From Tethya wilhelma (taxonomy: Eukaryota > Porifera > Demospongiae > Tethyida > Tethyidae), in NCBI GenBank assembly GCA_964030475.1, contig CAXIPT010000014.1, positions 417,675-481,674 on the forward strand: DNA of 64,000 nucleotides, given 5' to 3'. This document shows, in pieces, positions 23,400 through 37,112 of this stretch (position 1 is the first letter of the stretch; every line of letters starts with the position of its first letter). The translations under genes and the position numbers were made by a program. The notes below the pieces were generated by a model that was not told where the DNA came from, did no database searches, and saw nothing but the letters and a program-made list of their open reading frames with translations.

Positions 23400-24960
23400 T
23401 ATTCCATACTTTAATTATCCTATTAAAGTTAAACTCTTATCAAGCAGTATACGAGGACGGTTTGTCATTAGATTGTTTTGGGAAGCTTGTCTAGTGTTGG
23501 TGACAACAAAGCTGATGTGATCAAAGATGTTCATGTTGTCCTTGTTATTTTGCATGCTCTTAACCAAGAATAGAATATCTTGCAATTCAAGCCAGCTGAC
23601 AAGCGGTAATAGATCAAGGGAAATGAGCCTGTCCAAGGTATGATCATTGAACATAAACTTAGTGGCCTTTCTCTGAACTCTTTCAATTCTAGCAATGCCA
23701 CAGAGAGCCACAATAACTAAATTGCGACCAAACAAGGGAGAGCTACAAAGCTTTCTTTAAGTGGGAGTGTTCATAGTTGCAGAAGAAAGAACTACAGATT
23801 AGGAAAAGCGATCAATAAGCTTCATACACAGTCTGCTTTGGTGCTCTGACCAGCTGAGTTCACCACTGAAGTCTAGTTGCTCTGAAGAAAAACTAATGGT
23901 ATTGACATAGCTTAGCTGTTGAGACCATGCTATAGAGGCGTGTCTTACATTATGTGATTTATTTAGTGAACTATTTTGGCAAGTCTCTGCAGTAATTTTT
24001 GAGATTGAGGTATGGTGCTATGACAATCTCCTTCAGGGAAATGTCACTCGTAGGTATGTAGCGTGGTGGGTGCATTGATTATTTGTGTAAAAGTTTTTAA
24101 ATTGTATAAATCATTAGGTGTTGAGTAAGTAGGCCAGTCGATTTCAGGTGAATTTGAGTCTCCTTCAAGCAAGATATTGGTCAGTTTATACATTGTATTA
24201 GGCATCTCTTATCTGAGTCAGATTAAGAGGTGGAGGGGGGAATGTAAGTATATGTTATTAGTGTTTTTGTAGATGTACCAAAATTAAGTTCAACTGTAAT
24301 GAGTTCCAGTGATTTATGTAATTTGATTACTTTAGATCGAATGTTCTTGGATACAGTAATTAAGACACCACCTCCTCTATTCCCTCTATCTTGGCGATAT
24401 ATATGTTATAATTTTGTGGACGAGTTTCACTGTTAAGGATTGAGTCGTGGGGCATGTTTCAGCTATATAGCAAAATTAATGTCAATTGATTTACTCAAGA
24501 TCAATGGAATTAGATAATCAATTTTTTTACTAAACTATGTGCATTCCATGAAAGAATTGATAAGACGACAATCAGAGGAAGGATCTTCAGCAGTGTTTAC
24601 TAACTGAGAATCTAGTGCAGCATGGTTAATGGTGAGATCGCTAACAAATCCATGTTCTTGTTGGTCTAGGTATTATAATAACGACTTGCCTCTTAATTTG
24701 ATTCGCTTTCATTTTGTATTAGATCCCACATTTTTGTAGTAGAACCCATTCAATCTTTTGCTGCTCAATGGTCATGTCTGGCTTGACAGTAACTCTTACT
24801 CCAAGTTTTGCTAGTATAGTGTGGACATCACTAGTATGAAGGCGTGAGATTAGAATCGATCTATTCTTAGATTCATTATATTTCCAGAGTAGTTTGCAGT
24901 CTCTAATGCATGTGCTGGGAACTTCAGGTTTTACGTCATTGATGACCATGCGTACTCATT
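23400..24960 (-). pseudogene. LINE remnant (endonuclease and RT C-terminus)
   Basis: Minus strand, 23735-23415: IERVQRKATKFMFNDHT, then LISLDLLPLVSWLELQDI, the C-terminal end of many CR1/L2/Jockey-like LINE reverse transcriptases. Further upstream (about 24400-24340) RGNRGGGVLI matches the LINE endonuclease, and 24949-24719 may be ORF1 or an N-terminal segment. The catalytic RT core between them is missing, so this is an internally deleted copy. Confidence 0.65.
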
Positions 24961-26636
24961 GGAAATCTTTAGCTGTCGTTGCATCCTATTAGTTACCTTC
25001 TCATTCTCATGGATACCAAACATAACAATGTTGAAACGCTTCTCTTTGACTCCCTATGTGGTAGATGAAGCAGGCTGTGCGCCATTGCTATTGCCATGGC
25101 CTGATGGTGTACAACGAGCCTCACGCTTAGTGGAAGAGATGGTTGAAGAGAGTGGTTCCAGTGAAAGGAATTGTCTCAGGTTGCAGTTGAAGTCAATAAT
25201 AATGCAGATGTCCCTCCACCTGCAAAGCATTTCCATCATCTGGAAGGATTTATTCAGAAGATCCACAAAGATCCAAGCTTCCAACAGGAGGTTCAGAGGT
25301 GGAGAGATACTTTGCTAATTGTTAGAGTAAGAGAAATCAAATAACAGATGCATAAACACTGAAAATGATCAAAACTTACTGGCTGGGTTGTTTAAAATGG
25401 CCGATGGTTCTGCAGTGAATCTCTGATTATTGGACTGCACAAGAAGTGCAATATCTATAAACTTGCCATTTCTACCCCAGTTGAGAGGGTATTCTCCACT
25501 TCAGGTGTATCTTGAGAAACCGTTTGACCTATTCAAACCTCCAAAAAAACTAACACTTTCTTTAAAAACTGTTTATGACCATCTCCTTTCACAACAGGTG
25601 CTGGCCATTGTACTTCATGGTTCTTTGAATATATGGTGGCTAGAGATGCCACTCAAGAATTAATGCATTGCTTATATTTGTTCCTTGATTGCTTTAAAGT
25701 GTAGGGGCCCGGTGTTGGGACAGAAATTCAACCACCAGCAAGCTTCTTTTATTTGGCTCAAAGTCTTCTTCTTTGGTGTAGCGTTTACTGTCTCCACAGA
25801 TACCTGATTCTTAGCTAGCTCTTCGACCACCTATGGTTTGGAACAATTAAATTGTGATTTCGCTCCAGTTCCTCTTCTTGTTTGTTACATCTTAAAAGAT
25901 CTTCCGGGTAACTTCAGTAAATTTGGTATGTGTTTTTTTTCTTTCTTCTTAGTTGCTCATTTGGATATGGTATCTCAAAAGCAAGCCTTAGGCACTTCCT
26001 ATTAACAGAGATTCATTCATTACTAAGTGTGATGTGGCATATTATGAGCTACCTGAATCCCTTATTTTCCACATATCACTTCTATGTTTTACTGAGCGTT
26101 TGCTTTGCTTTTCACAAACCAAGTTTTCCAAATTAAGTTTTTAGCTTAAAAATACTAACTAATACTAATGCTAATAAATAAATACTAACACTAATACAAA
26201 CGTTCCAGGTCTTGTACAAAGTTAAATTTTTTCTAGTTTTCTGGATTGTGTTGTGAAATCAAAGTAGAACTTGTGCTAGGAAAAGAAAGAGCGAGGACCA
26301 CAACACCCCCAATTTGTTTTCCAAGATGATGGAAAGGTGGCTATGGTGGGTGACATGATAAAACACAGAGGAGTAAAAAAAAACTAATAGTTTCCAAATA
26401 CCCAGTGTCCTGGGCAAAAATTCAACTGTACTTTAGCAAGCTACTCTTTTCAGTGCTCATCATAATAATGACCCATAATTTCATGCACCTCATTATTGAA
26501 ACATCTCAAGACATATAATTATACCAACAGGTTATCATCTGGGCTTACGCTCATGTATGTATACACATCCACAACTAATTTATGGAATGGAATACTCACA
26601 CCAAATGCTATGACAGCAGGAGCAAAGGGACAACTA
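24961..26636. other. repeat-derived sequence, no intact gene
   Basis: Mostly unrecognised. Around 25435-25520 the plus strand reads KLAISTPVERVFSTSG, which resembles the C-terminal dimerisation region of a hAT transposase and is followed by a stop. A stretch of (CTAATA)-like repeats lies at about 26150-26205. Confidence 0.4.
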
Positions 26637-26844
26637 AATAAGTGGGTGTGGTTTCCGGTTTCACAAATTTTCCGGCACACAATATTTTATTGCTCCTTCT
26701 TTTCTGCTACCACACCCACCAGTTATTACGTACACATTGGGGTCCGATGTGTTAGTTTGAATAACTGGTGGGTGTGGTACGCTAGAAAAGAGGGAGCAAT
26801 AAGTGCCAGAAATTTTGTGCAACCGGTAACCACACCCACTTATT
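26637..26844. mobile_element. foldback MITE, 208 bp
   Basis: Outer arms AATAAGTGGGTGTGG (left) and CCACACCCACTTATT (right) are perfect inverses. Each half also carries an inner inverse (CCACACCCACCAGTTATT, then AATAACTGGTGGGTGTGG). The whole unit folds into one long hairpin. No transposase. Confidence 0.85.
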
Positions 26845-29800
26845 AAGTTAATTTTAGCCCCTCCTATTAATTAAATTGAACTGTAGCACACGCTCGCTAG
26901 ATCAAATGCTCTCTAAAGTTTTGTAGCAGCAATAGAAAGCTTTTAACAGTTGTTCTGTATTGAATTCTGGCCAAAGATAACTGCTAAGTGGCTTTGCTAA
27001 AGTAAGTACACAAAAGAGTAGTGGGAGCTACTGGTACCCAGTGGGCTAGAGGGGCATTTGCCTCCCCCCCCATCCTTTTTCAGTTGCAAAATTTACGCTT
27101 TGGTCCATGCATGAAGGAGAGGTCGTTCCATCCGAGCATAACAGAGAAGATGGACTATTTCTCAAAGGTTTAGATCGATCCTTTCCTAGTACAAGGGCAA
27201 ATTTTATGTGCAGTACTATTCATATTCATTTTGATTACAATTAGAGTCATACTGTTTACTGTCAGCGAATCAGGTGAATCCAGTGTGTATATCACCAGGA
27301 AAATGTTTAAGTGGTACAATATGGTCCCTATGTAACTTAAGGGTGGGCCACTTCAAAAGGTCTGTTTATCATGCTAGGGGCTGAGTGAGGGTCGAATGGG
27401 AGACAGGTGTCGATAAAAATTTTGCCTTTTCATTCCATACTGAGTAAATTACGTTCTGTACTGGCATGAAGAGGAAAGGGCTTTCAGTGGCGTATCCAAG
27501 ATTTCAGTCATGGGGATGCTCATACAATGCGGGCGCAGAGCGGCTGTAAATTTTGGAGTCACGTGAGCAATAGTTATTAATGCGATTGGCCTTTTCTTCA
27601 ATCTTGTGCAAAATTTCACTTTTGAGAGACAATTTAAAGTTTTTTCAGCTTATATTACATCTATTTCAAGCAAAATTTATTAAACAGCGCTTGTCTTCAG
27701 CGCTTCTTTTAAGCGATGACGTCATTATTTTCTGAGCTAGAGTGTTCGAGCACCCTGAGCACTATGCTAGATACACCACTTGTTTACTTTAGCCATGTGG
27801 GCCCTTTGAGACAAGGCTATTTATTGTATCGTCTAGCAAGCTTCTTTTGTAGTTCATTCTCCGCCTTTTACCGTTCACACTTCTAGTACAGTATCAGATG
27901 CCATTTCTAAGCTGGTGCACTTTTAGGATGACACCAAATCTGCTAATGTGGACATTTGGTACAGTAGCTCCCAATTTCAGCACTAACATCAGCATGAAGA
28001 AATCTATGTACAATCAGCAGATGAGTATCCAGAGGTTATTGATTAATACAGCTGGGAGGTTGTAGCCCAAGCAGAAACTCCGTGTACATGATGCTTGAGC
28101 TGCCTGTGTGAGTTCATTGCCACAAATACATGGACACGGAAAATAATTTTACGTAATCTCTCCGTATACTACTTCCACTCTTAAGTACTAGAGTGATAGG
28201 CGCTTACCTGGAATCAACCCTTTCCAAAGTACTTTTCTTGAAATGTATGGCCTAGTTTTACATCTAGACATAATAGTTACTTCTTGCAAAAAACTTTTAA
28301 GTCTAACCGTTACTCTCAGAATATTCCAGAAACAAAAGTTTGTTAACTATTACTCCACTCGACCTCTCCGTATTGTGCTAGTTAATTTTCTTCTGGACCT
28401 CTTCCAAACATCCCGCGTTTGCAGGCTAACCGTGAAAAAATTTTCAGATGTATGGCTTGCAATTGACCGACAGAGGGTTAAACTTCACAAAAATAGTCTT
28501 GAAGGTCACGCTTGCCCATCTCAGAATATTCCAGGCAAGTTTATAGTACTATACAAAACTGCTATTATTATAAATTACGTCCTCACACAATATTGCTGAT
28601 TCAGCAGTTTTGCTAAAATCACAGATTGCTTAGAAATCTTTCTATTTAGCTTTCTGGCTCCAAGAAGAACAGTTTTATGTCATTAGTAGTCACTTCTGGC
28701 TGTCTGGAGTGTATCTTCACAAGCGCTTCTGGATAATTTGAAAATTTTTGGATTTAATGATATTCATATATTCATGTATGTGGGCGTTCTGTATATGTCC
28801 TCTATTTGTATTGCAATTTCTGGCAATGTGCTAAAAAATTAGAGTCATGTTGTGATTAAACATGCTTCTAGAGGTATGCAGTACAGATTAGGTAAAAGGT
28901 AAATAAGAAAAAGCATTCTACTCATGAGGCACACACCTTCTATAGGCATGAAGGGGTACACATGCACATGCTACATGAGACGTAATTGTCTCTTGAATGA
29001 TTCTTATTAAGTGACTAATGAGGTTCAAAGGCTATAAATGTTAAAAGAAACTCATGTAGAGTCAACCAGTCGACTGAGCAAGCACAGAACAAAAAAGGAG
29101 AGTCAGGAGAAAGGAGAAAGGAAAGTCAACCACTATAGAGGAGAGAACAAAAAAGGAGCGTCTACAGTGGACAGAAAGGAGTGTCTACAAGGAGTCAATA
29201 GCTAGGAGATGACAGAAAAGAGAGTCAATTTAATCTGTCAATCTACCTTATGTGGTGTGTAAAATTTTACAACTATTGCTTTCATGTACTTGTCATATTG
29301 CTTTAACAGCTATGTCACTTTTCCAACCAAATCTGGGACATATGCTATGTTGATCTCCACTTCATCGCACCTGGTAAGATCTGGTTGAAATGGAGGGAGG
29401 GGGATGGGATAATAATAGAAGGAAGTTAAATGTCTTAATACTAATTGTGTCCACCCAAACTCACCAACAAACAGCTGCACAGCAGTATGTGTTCTCTTTT
29501 TTGTGCATATAAAGCTTCCAATACTCAAATCAATATAATTGCACTAGAGTGGTATATACAAGGGGCAAGTAAAGACCTGAAGGCTCTGAAATAGAGGTAT
29601 AACATGTACTAACTTGCATGTAAAGTATTGCTATATTAGTGGCTCAATTCATACGAATTTAGCGGGAGAAGAATTCATGTTCAGACTGTTTCCTTCTAGA
29701 TATTATAAATTCCTCTGTACAATTAAATATAGTCTTTCTGGTAAATAATATTTATTGCAGTAGTCAAAGAATACTTACAGGTCAACACAGGTGCTTGATT

Positions 29801-30328
29801 GCCAGTGATGATCTTATCTCATCAAACCTCAAGCATACAGAATGCCAAGAAATACAACAATCTCATTGATGAAACAAAAATCAAAACAGTAAGCTTAGTA
29901 ATATTTTTACAGTTAGAGTCCTACATGGAAAATGGAGTGCCTCCTCATTACTGTCACCATAGATATGAAATGCTTCCTCATACTTTGCTTTCGCGTGAGG
30001 CTGGGATTGAGCCAGATGACAGGGAAAGGGTATTCAAATTTCGGTAAAACCTGACCTTTGAACCTGTCAATTTGCATGCCAGCTGTGTCAAAAAATGGAG
30101 TGCGTGAGTAGTTCTTGAAGTGGAGAGAGCATCGTAGGAAACAATATCATTCTAAAGACAGTTGAAGATGGGGAAAATGAACTGATTTTGGAAGTAACGA
30201 GTGAACAATGCCTGGTTAGAGAGCTACCTGATGAGGATTTCCTGGATGGTCTGGGATCTACTGAGTTTTTTTGAGCTTATGTCTCTTCCCTTAAGATTGA
30301 TTATTGTACGTTCACCAAGAGGACAGAG
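26845..30328. other. no supported gene; degraded transposon-like coding at the right end
   Basis: No recognisable protein from 26845 to about 29800. From about 29800 to 30330 the plus strand has broken frames (ILKTVEDGENELILEVTSEQ) that seem to belong to the same degraded protein as the next feature. Confidence 0.4.
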
Positions 30329-31955
30329 AGTGAGACAGTTACTAGATGCAATTGAGACCATGGAGCAAGACTATATCTTGTCAATTGCTACCACCCAATT
30401 TGCTTAAGTTCCCTTCGTGTATAGTTGCTGGAAAGAAATATAATCTCCCTTTTCTTCACTGGGAAGCATAATTATGGACATTTCCCCAGACATGAGGAAG
30501 TCCAGAACTGAAACAGTCTTGGAATGTGTTCATTGCCAATTCTGTACCTCTACCAAGCCAAGTCGAAACTCAAGTAGCTCTCCAAATTATCGTCGATAGA
30601 ATGTTGAAAAAACTCCTCTGAAACAAGTCAAGACTAGCACAGCCCCACTCAACACTACCAATAAAGCCACTAACAGCAACTGAGTGTAATACTGTTAGGT
30701 ATATGGCTGGATATGTGGCAGTTAATTTGCTTAAGAAGTACAAATGACGATGCAAACTTCCCAAAGCGGTACAAGTGAAATGTGATTTGTTCATTAAAGT
30801 ATTGACAGGGATGAAAGCAGAAGATCAGCCTGGTGAGCCTGCCAACCTCCTTGATTATACAAGGCTTTGGTCTGAAATGGTTAATCACGGAGGGCTGTAC
30901 AACATTAATCATGAGGTATGGTGTACCGGGAGCCCATGCATGAAGACCATGATAAAATACAGTTTAATACCCAAACTCTATTACTCTTATCTTGTACATG
31001 TGTACTGTTTAATAGAAGGCATTGAGATCATTGTCTGACGTCACCTCAACACAACAAAGGTGGTAGCTTTTGCAGAAGGACTTGGTGTATGGAAGGCAAT
31101 AATGGAAAAGGCACTAGCTACTAAATCTCTACTTCACATGTGGGAATCAATTGCCAGTGCCATACCTACCCAGTATGATGCATATACAGTATCAAGCTCT
31201 TGCAAGCAATCATTGATCTGTGGGTTACCGTTTGTGGACACTCCAAAGAAGGCTTTGAAAGAAAATCAGAAGACAGAACAGTCGTTAGGCCAGCGGTCCA
31301 CCGATTAAAAATTCAGGAAGTATCCGTAACGTACATTCCATTGTCTAATTAACTCACCGCAAACTTCCTCCGTATTTGCAGCGCTGTTTTTGTCTTCCAT
31401 GACGGGCATGAGCCTGGTTGACCCAGCGTTTGAATAAAGCAACTCTTTCTCTTTAAAATAATCTAAGTCTGGCACTCAGAAAACGTTCCTACGTCGAGTT
31501 ACAACACCGTTCACATACACGACTTTAACCGCTAGCGTTGAAGTAGCGAATGCAAAACTTAGAACATTTTTGTTTGCCTGGGTCAATTCTCATGATTTTG
31601 GTATCAGCCTGTAGTACTGGAATCGAACTTCATGTATCTGTAACGTATAGAAGTTCCTGCAAAATACACGAGCAGATACGCGCTCTTGAATAATATTGAA
31701 ATTCTGTGGTTTGGGCTTGTCAAGTAAACATGGTAAGTGTGTTAATGTGTACTTTGTGTATTGTATCCTAGATCTAAGAAGGTCATCATGAGTTTACAGG
31801 TGGGGATTATTATTTTGTAGCAACATTAGCATCCATTCTGAAAGAATGTAGATGACAGACTGGGGCACGCGAAGCCTTTGCTACTTTCCAGTCCTCCCAC
31901 CTGCCACCCTCGTCAACCTCCTCACTGTGAAAATCAAGTTAAGACTCATCCTCAT
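30329..31955 (+). repeat. 1627-bp direct repeat, unit 1
   Basis: This unit reappears at 31957-33583, offset 1628, with no difference that I can see. It carries broken plus-strand frames of a transposon-type protein (RYMAGYVAVNLLKKYK, then VLTGMKAEDQPGEPANLLDY and WSEMVNHGGLYNINHEV) and, from 31279, the left inverted repeat of the CXC element. The protein type is common in invertebrate repeat-derived genes; I cannot name it. Confidence 0.93.
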
Positions 31956-31956
31956 T

Positions 31957-33583
31957 AGTGAGACAGTTACTAGATGCAATTGAGACCATGGAGCAAGACT
32001 ATATCTTGTCAATTGCTACCACCCAATTTGCTTAAGTTCCCTTCGTGTATAGTTGCTGGAAAGAAATATAATCTCCCTTTTCTTCACTGGGAAGCATAAT
32101 TATGGACATTTCCCCAGACATGAGGAAGTCCAGAACTGAAACAGTCTTGGAATGTGTTCATTGCCAATTCTGTACCTCTACCAAGCCAAGTCGAAACTCA
32201 AGTAGCTCTCCAAATTATCGTCGATAGAATGTTGAAAAAACTCCTCTGAAACAAGTCAAGACTAGCACAGCCCCACTCAACACTACCAATAAAGCCACTA
32301 ACAGCAACTGAGTGTAATACTGTTAGGTATATGGCTGGATATGTGGCAGTTAATTTGCTTAAGAAGTACAAATGACGATGCAAACTTCCCAAAGCGGTAC
32401 AAGTGAAATGTGATTTGTTCATTAAAGTATTGACAGGGATGAAAGCAGAAGATCAGCCTGGTGAGCCTGCCAACCTCCTTGATTATACAAGGCTTTGGTC
32501 TGAAATGGTTAATCACGGAGGGCTGTACAACATTAATCATGAGGTATGGTGTACCGGGAGCCCATGCATGAAGACCATGATAAAATACAGTTTAATACCC
32601 AAACTCTATTACTCTTATCTTGTACATGTGTACTGTTTAATAGAAGGCATTGAGATCATTGTCTGACGTCACCTCAACACAACAAAGGTGGTAGCTTTTG
32701 CAGAAGGACTTGGTGTATGGAAGGCAATAATGGAAAAGGCACTAGCTACTAAATCTCTACTTCACATGTGGGAATCAATTGCCAGTGCCATACCTACCCA
32801 GTATGATGCATATACAGTATCAAGCTCTTGCAAGCAATCATTGATCTGTGGGTTACCGTTTGTGGACACTCCAAAGAAGGCTTTGAAAGAAAATCAGAAG
32901 ACAGAACAGTCGTTAGGCCAGCGGTCCACCGATTAAAAATTCAGGAAGTATCCGTAACGTACATTCCATTGTCTAATTAACTCACCGCAAACTTCCTCCG
33001 TATTTGCAGCGCTGTTTTTGTCTTCCATGACGGGCATGAGCCTGGTTGACCCAGCGTTTGAATAAAGCAACTCTTTCTCTTTAAAATAATCTAAGTCTGG
33101 CACTCAGAAAACGTTCCTACGTCGAGTTACAACACCGTTCACATACACGACTTTAACCGCTAGCGTTGAAGTAGCGAATGCAAAACTTAGAACATTTTTG
33201 TTTGCCTGGGTCAATTCTCATGATTTTGGTATCAGCCTGTAGTACTGGAATCGAACTTCATGTATCTGTAACGTATAGAAGTTCCTGCAAAATACACGAG
33301 CAGATACGCGCTCTTGAATAATATTGAAATTCTGTGGTTTGGGCTTGTCAAGTAAACATGGTAAGTGTGTTAATGTGTACTTTGTGTATTGTATCCTAGA
33401 TCTAAGAAGGTCATCATGAGTTTACAGGTGGGGATTATTATTTTGTAGCAACATTAGCATCCATTCTGAAAGAATGTAGATGACAGACTGGGGCACGCGA
33501 AGCCTTTGCTACTTTCCAGTCCTCCCACCTGCCACCCTCGTCAACCTCCTCACTGTGAAAATCAAGTTAAGACTCATCCTCAT
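31957..33583 (+). repeat. 1627-bp direct repeat, unit 2
   Basis: Second copy of the unit at 30329-31955. Identity ends at 33583, where the first copy continues TAGTGAG and this one continues CCTCATCTAG. A tandem duplication after insertion of the CXC element explains the truncated left repeat in unit 1. A collapsed or repeated assembly step could give the same picture. Confidence 0.93.
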
Positions 33584-35106
33584 CCTCATCTAGATCTCCT
33601 TCAATAGTAGTATCATCTGAATCACTTTTTCTCCACCACTGTAGCATTCTTCATCATCACTCCTTGCTTCTACTAACTCATCTTCTTGTCCTCTCCTCTG
33701 ATTATAACTGTGGGAATTCTCTTCATCTTCAAGACTGAAATCTGGTTGGTTCGTGGTGATAAATAAAGGGCTATTTTCACAGTTACAACACGAGCAACCT
33801 GGGCCACACTTTCTATCTGACCTACGACATGAACATCGTTTTGTCAAGTATCCTTAAAGCTCTACTAATGATTCAACAACAGATGTGTCACATAAATTGT
33901 AAACTGCCTCCTCTAATGATACTTGTTTGTGTTCCAATTCACTTACAATAGACTCATTCGATAAAGAGCACACGCTTGATTTAGATAAGCGGTTAAAATA
34001 CCTGTAACACCTCATACAAACCAAGCTTCCATCTAGTATAATATTATGAGACTCAAACCCCAGAGTATCAGTAAGATATTTCTCGACCAACTCTGGACTA
34101 GGACAAGGTAAAAATCTCTTGCACTCAACTCCGTGCTCATGTCGACGTTTCGCACCACACACACTACACGTGGTAACTTCATTGTTACAGGTTTTCTTAC
34201 GATACAGAGCTTGGTAATGGGACGTACACAATGGTGAGGAAGAATTAGATTGATCATGACGAGTAAAGCCAAAGAAGTTCTGGATATCATCAACACTAAA
34301 GCAGTGATGAACATAATTTACTTTACTGGTACACTCTGGGACACAACAATTGAATCTGGATTTTTGCCATCTTAGTTTAAATGATTCATTTTTTGCATAC
34401 CCTGTCTTGTGCTGTTTCACAAGCTTTACACACACACACACACACTCACAGTCTATAGTACCCACTATTGCAGGATCTACATCAAACAGAAAAGTTCTCA
34501 TTTGGACTGACCATTTTCTCGGATGAGCATGATACCGACCTTGCAACTTGGCTAAACACAATGAACAGTGCTCTTTGCAAGCCTCTTCCTCCGCACTTGT
34601 AGCCATCTCTCCACAAATCAGCTGTTTAGGCTCTGTGGTGTGGGCACGATGCTTACCGCGCCACGTGGTTTTTTGCACAATATTCAAGCACTCATACCTA
34701 CGTTCATATACTGCAGGAACTTCTATACATTACAGATACATGAAGTTCGATTCCAGTACTACAGGCTGATACCAAAATCATGAGAATTGACCCAGGCAAA
34801 CAAAAATGTTCTAAGTTTTGCATGCGCTACTTCAACGCTAGCAGTTAAAGTCGTGAATGTGAACGATGTTGTAACTCGACGTAGGAACGTTTTCTGAGTG
34901 CCAGACTTAGATTATTTTAAAGAGAAAGAGTTGCTTTATTCAAACGCTGGGTCAACCAGGCTCATGCCCGTCCTGGAAGACAAATACAGCGCTGCAAATA
35001 CGGAGGAAGTTTGCGGTGAGTTAATTAGACAATGGAATGTACGTTACGTACACTTCCTGATTTTTTTTTAATTTCTATTGTGAATGGACCGCTGGCCTAA
35101 CGACTG
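32907..35106 (-). mobile_element. 2.2-kb transposon with ~390-bp TIRs and CXC/zinc protein
   Basis: Ends CAGTCGTTAGGCCAGCGG (left, 32907) and its inverse (right, to 35106) begin inverted repeats of about 390 bases. They are flanked by AGAA on both sides (32903-32906 and 35107-35110), a probable 4-bp target duplication. The interior is filled by one minus-strand frame interrupted by a single stop. No catalytic transposase domain is visible, so it may be a deletion derivative. The superfamily cannot be assigned from these data. Confidence 0.8.
33590..34606 (-). pseudogene. zinc-finger/CXC protein of the transposon, one internal stop
   Basis: From the ATG at 34606 (MATSAEEEACKEHCSLC) the protein has Cys pairs (CSLC, CCVPEC, CSVCGAKRRHEHG, CMRC) suggesting zinc binding. 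A TAA at 33856-33854 interrupts it. The same frame goes on with KRCSCRRSDRKCGPGCSCC, a Tesmin/TSO1-like CXC motif, and an acidic Ser/Glu-rich tail. CXC motifs bind DNA in chromatin proteins and recur in some transposon proteins. Frame conservation on both sides of the stop suggests the break is recent. Confidence 0.65.
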
Positions 35107-37112
35107 AGAATGATTATCTAACTATGCAATAATTAGTAATAATACCTCTTGATAATGTAATAAAAATTGTTTAAACACACGATTCACACTTCCTTCTTGG
35201 TCTTTTTGGCAGTGGCTTGGAGACAACAGAAAGCATCAAATCAGCAGCATCTTTATACATCGATTGTTACTGAACAAGCATGGCTGCATTATAGGGAACC
35301 TGGGCAGCAGTTGGGTTCTCATTGCTCCTTCCACAGTATCGTGGTTTTGAAATATAATGCTCTAGAGGGTTTGTGAGAAAACCTTGCTCAGAAAGTAGCT
35401 GATGCCTGGTAGATGCAAGAGCTTTAGCTCCAACTCAGTAAGGTACAACACTACATCAAGGTTAAGTTAATCATACAGACACTGAAAGTATTACAGTTAC
35501 ATATACGTGTGACCCCCAGACCTTCCCTTGTAGCATCATTTGTTGCTTTTCTTTCTTGGAAAGACCAGGCATTGCTTCGATTTCGCTCTCCCAAGCAGAT
35601 AGGTAGCCTACCTTCAGCCACTGCAAATCCAGAAATATAGTGAAAGTTAGTGTGTAATGTGGAAATGTGCGGCAGTTTCATACCTCTCATCTGATAGTTT
35701 TAAATAGGGTGCAATGTTTTCATTGCACTTCCTTTGAGCCATTAGTGGTCCTTTGGAGTGGAGACGATCAACAAAATGTGTTCACCATGTGGATAAATAG
35801 ACGTGTTTCTCTAGTAGCTTCCTCATCAAGAATCCAGTCCACAGGCAACTGATTCACTCATGACCTACATTTAGGATGAACAAGCACTTTTACTTCAAGC
35901 ATTACAACAATGCTTGATTACTTGATTTGCTAGGTTGACTCTTATCCTGGTGTAGGAATTCAACCAAACATGATCCCTTGTTAGTTTGTGTGTCGACTCA
36001 GAAGTAGTAGTTTCTGTGAGAAAGAGATGCTCAATCCATTTCCAGCTAATGGATTGTCCATTTCTCTGCAGATAAAAGCACAATTACATACATAATAAAC
36101 ACACACACACACACACACACTCTTTCCCAAGAGGAAATCCTTGATTACACCCCTATAGTAATTCATAACTCACACACGTCAGTTGTGTACATGCAGTTTA
36201 TAAATGTGTCTTGGGAAAATATTTAGGGATAAAAAAATAGTACAATTGTCTAAACCATAGATTATATAGCTCACGGGATGGGATTGGAAACAGATCACGT
36301 GAGCCATTATCACTCATTGGACAATAGTTAACGCATGCACGCACTTTAGCAGCTGTCCTGAGGCTCTTAGAATGTGCAAAGGAATCGCAATTTCTTGCTG
36401 TCTTCAAATGTGGTGCATCACACACAAAAAAGACATCCTCTCCTTCCTGAAAAGGTGTTGAATGTCTTGTAAGGAGTGGTTTTTTGTCGGATTTGCTTCT
36501 TACATTTTATCACTTGCAAAGTAAACGTGAAGGTAGACGTGGCCTACATCAGCAATTTATTTTTCGTTATCTCATGCAGCTCACGTCCACTTTGTTTTTT
36601 TTACTCTCATTGCCAGAAATGGCCCATATAACGCTGGACATGACACGGACTTCCTGTTTAATGTAACTACGGACTAGATAAACGGAAAATTGTTCGACCC
36701 CGCCTACTTTGAGGCGTGGTCGCTCGTAGGATTTTTGGTGTTCATTCGCAAGCGCGCTTTTTTACACAAAATAAGGGCTTGTGGTGAAAGTTGGGCGGCA
36801 AGACTGAAGAAGAACGTTTGCTGAAGAGATGTGGGCCAGGAAAACGCTTCTACCATCCTTTTGTACACCTGGGACTCTATGAATAGTAGTGCGCTTGCCC
36901 TGCCGTCGTTCAGCTCCATGGACAAGTTTGTTTGAAAAGTGTAAGTTGGCTGTAGTGTACAAATCATTTATACATTTATGTCCCAATGCTTTCTCTGTCT
37001 ATATTTGAATGGTTATGTGCTAAAATCAGGTATAGCAATGGATTTATCTCAAATAAATTTATGTTTTGAAATTGGACAGGGTCTGCACGGTCTTGTAGGA
37101 AATAATTTTTAG
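35107..37112. other. degraded repeats, no intact gene
   Basis: On the minus strand between about 35850 and 35200 broken frames read LPGISYFLSKVFSQ and LFIHMVNTFCRSS, reminiscent of C-terminal parts of invertebrate transposase-derived proteins; the assignment is weak. A short (CA)n lies at 36099-36120. Nothing is recognised in 36200-37100. Confidence 0.4.

Noticed and set aside
27000..27800. Possible gene in the GC-richer stretch
   Set aside because: No open frame of useful length and no motif on either strand.
28243..28599. 118-codon open frame on the plus strand
   Set aside because: No recognisable motif, AT-rich, and surrounded by repeat-derived sequence; a chance frame cannot be excluded.
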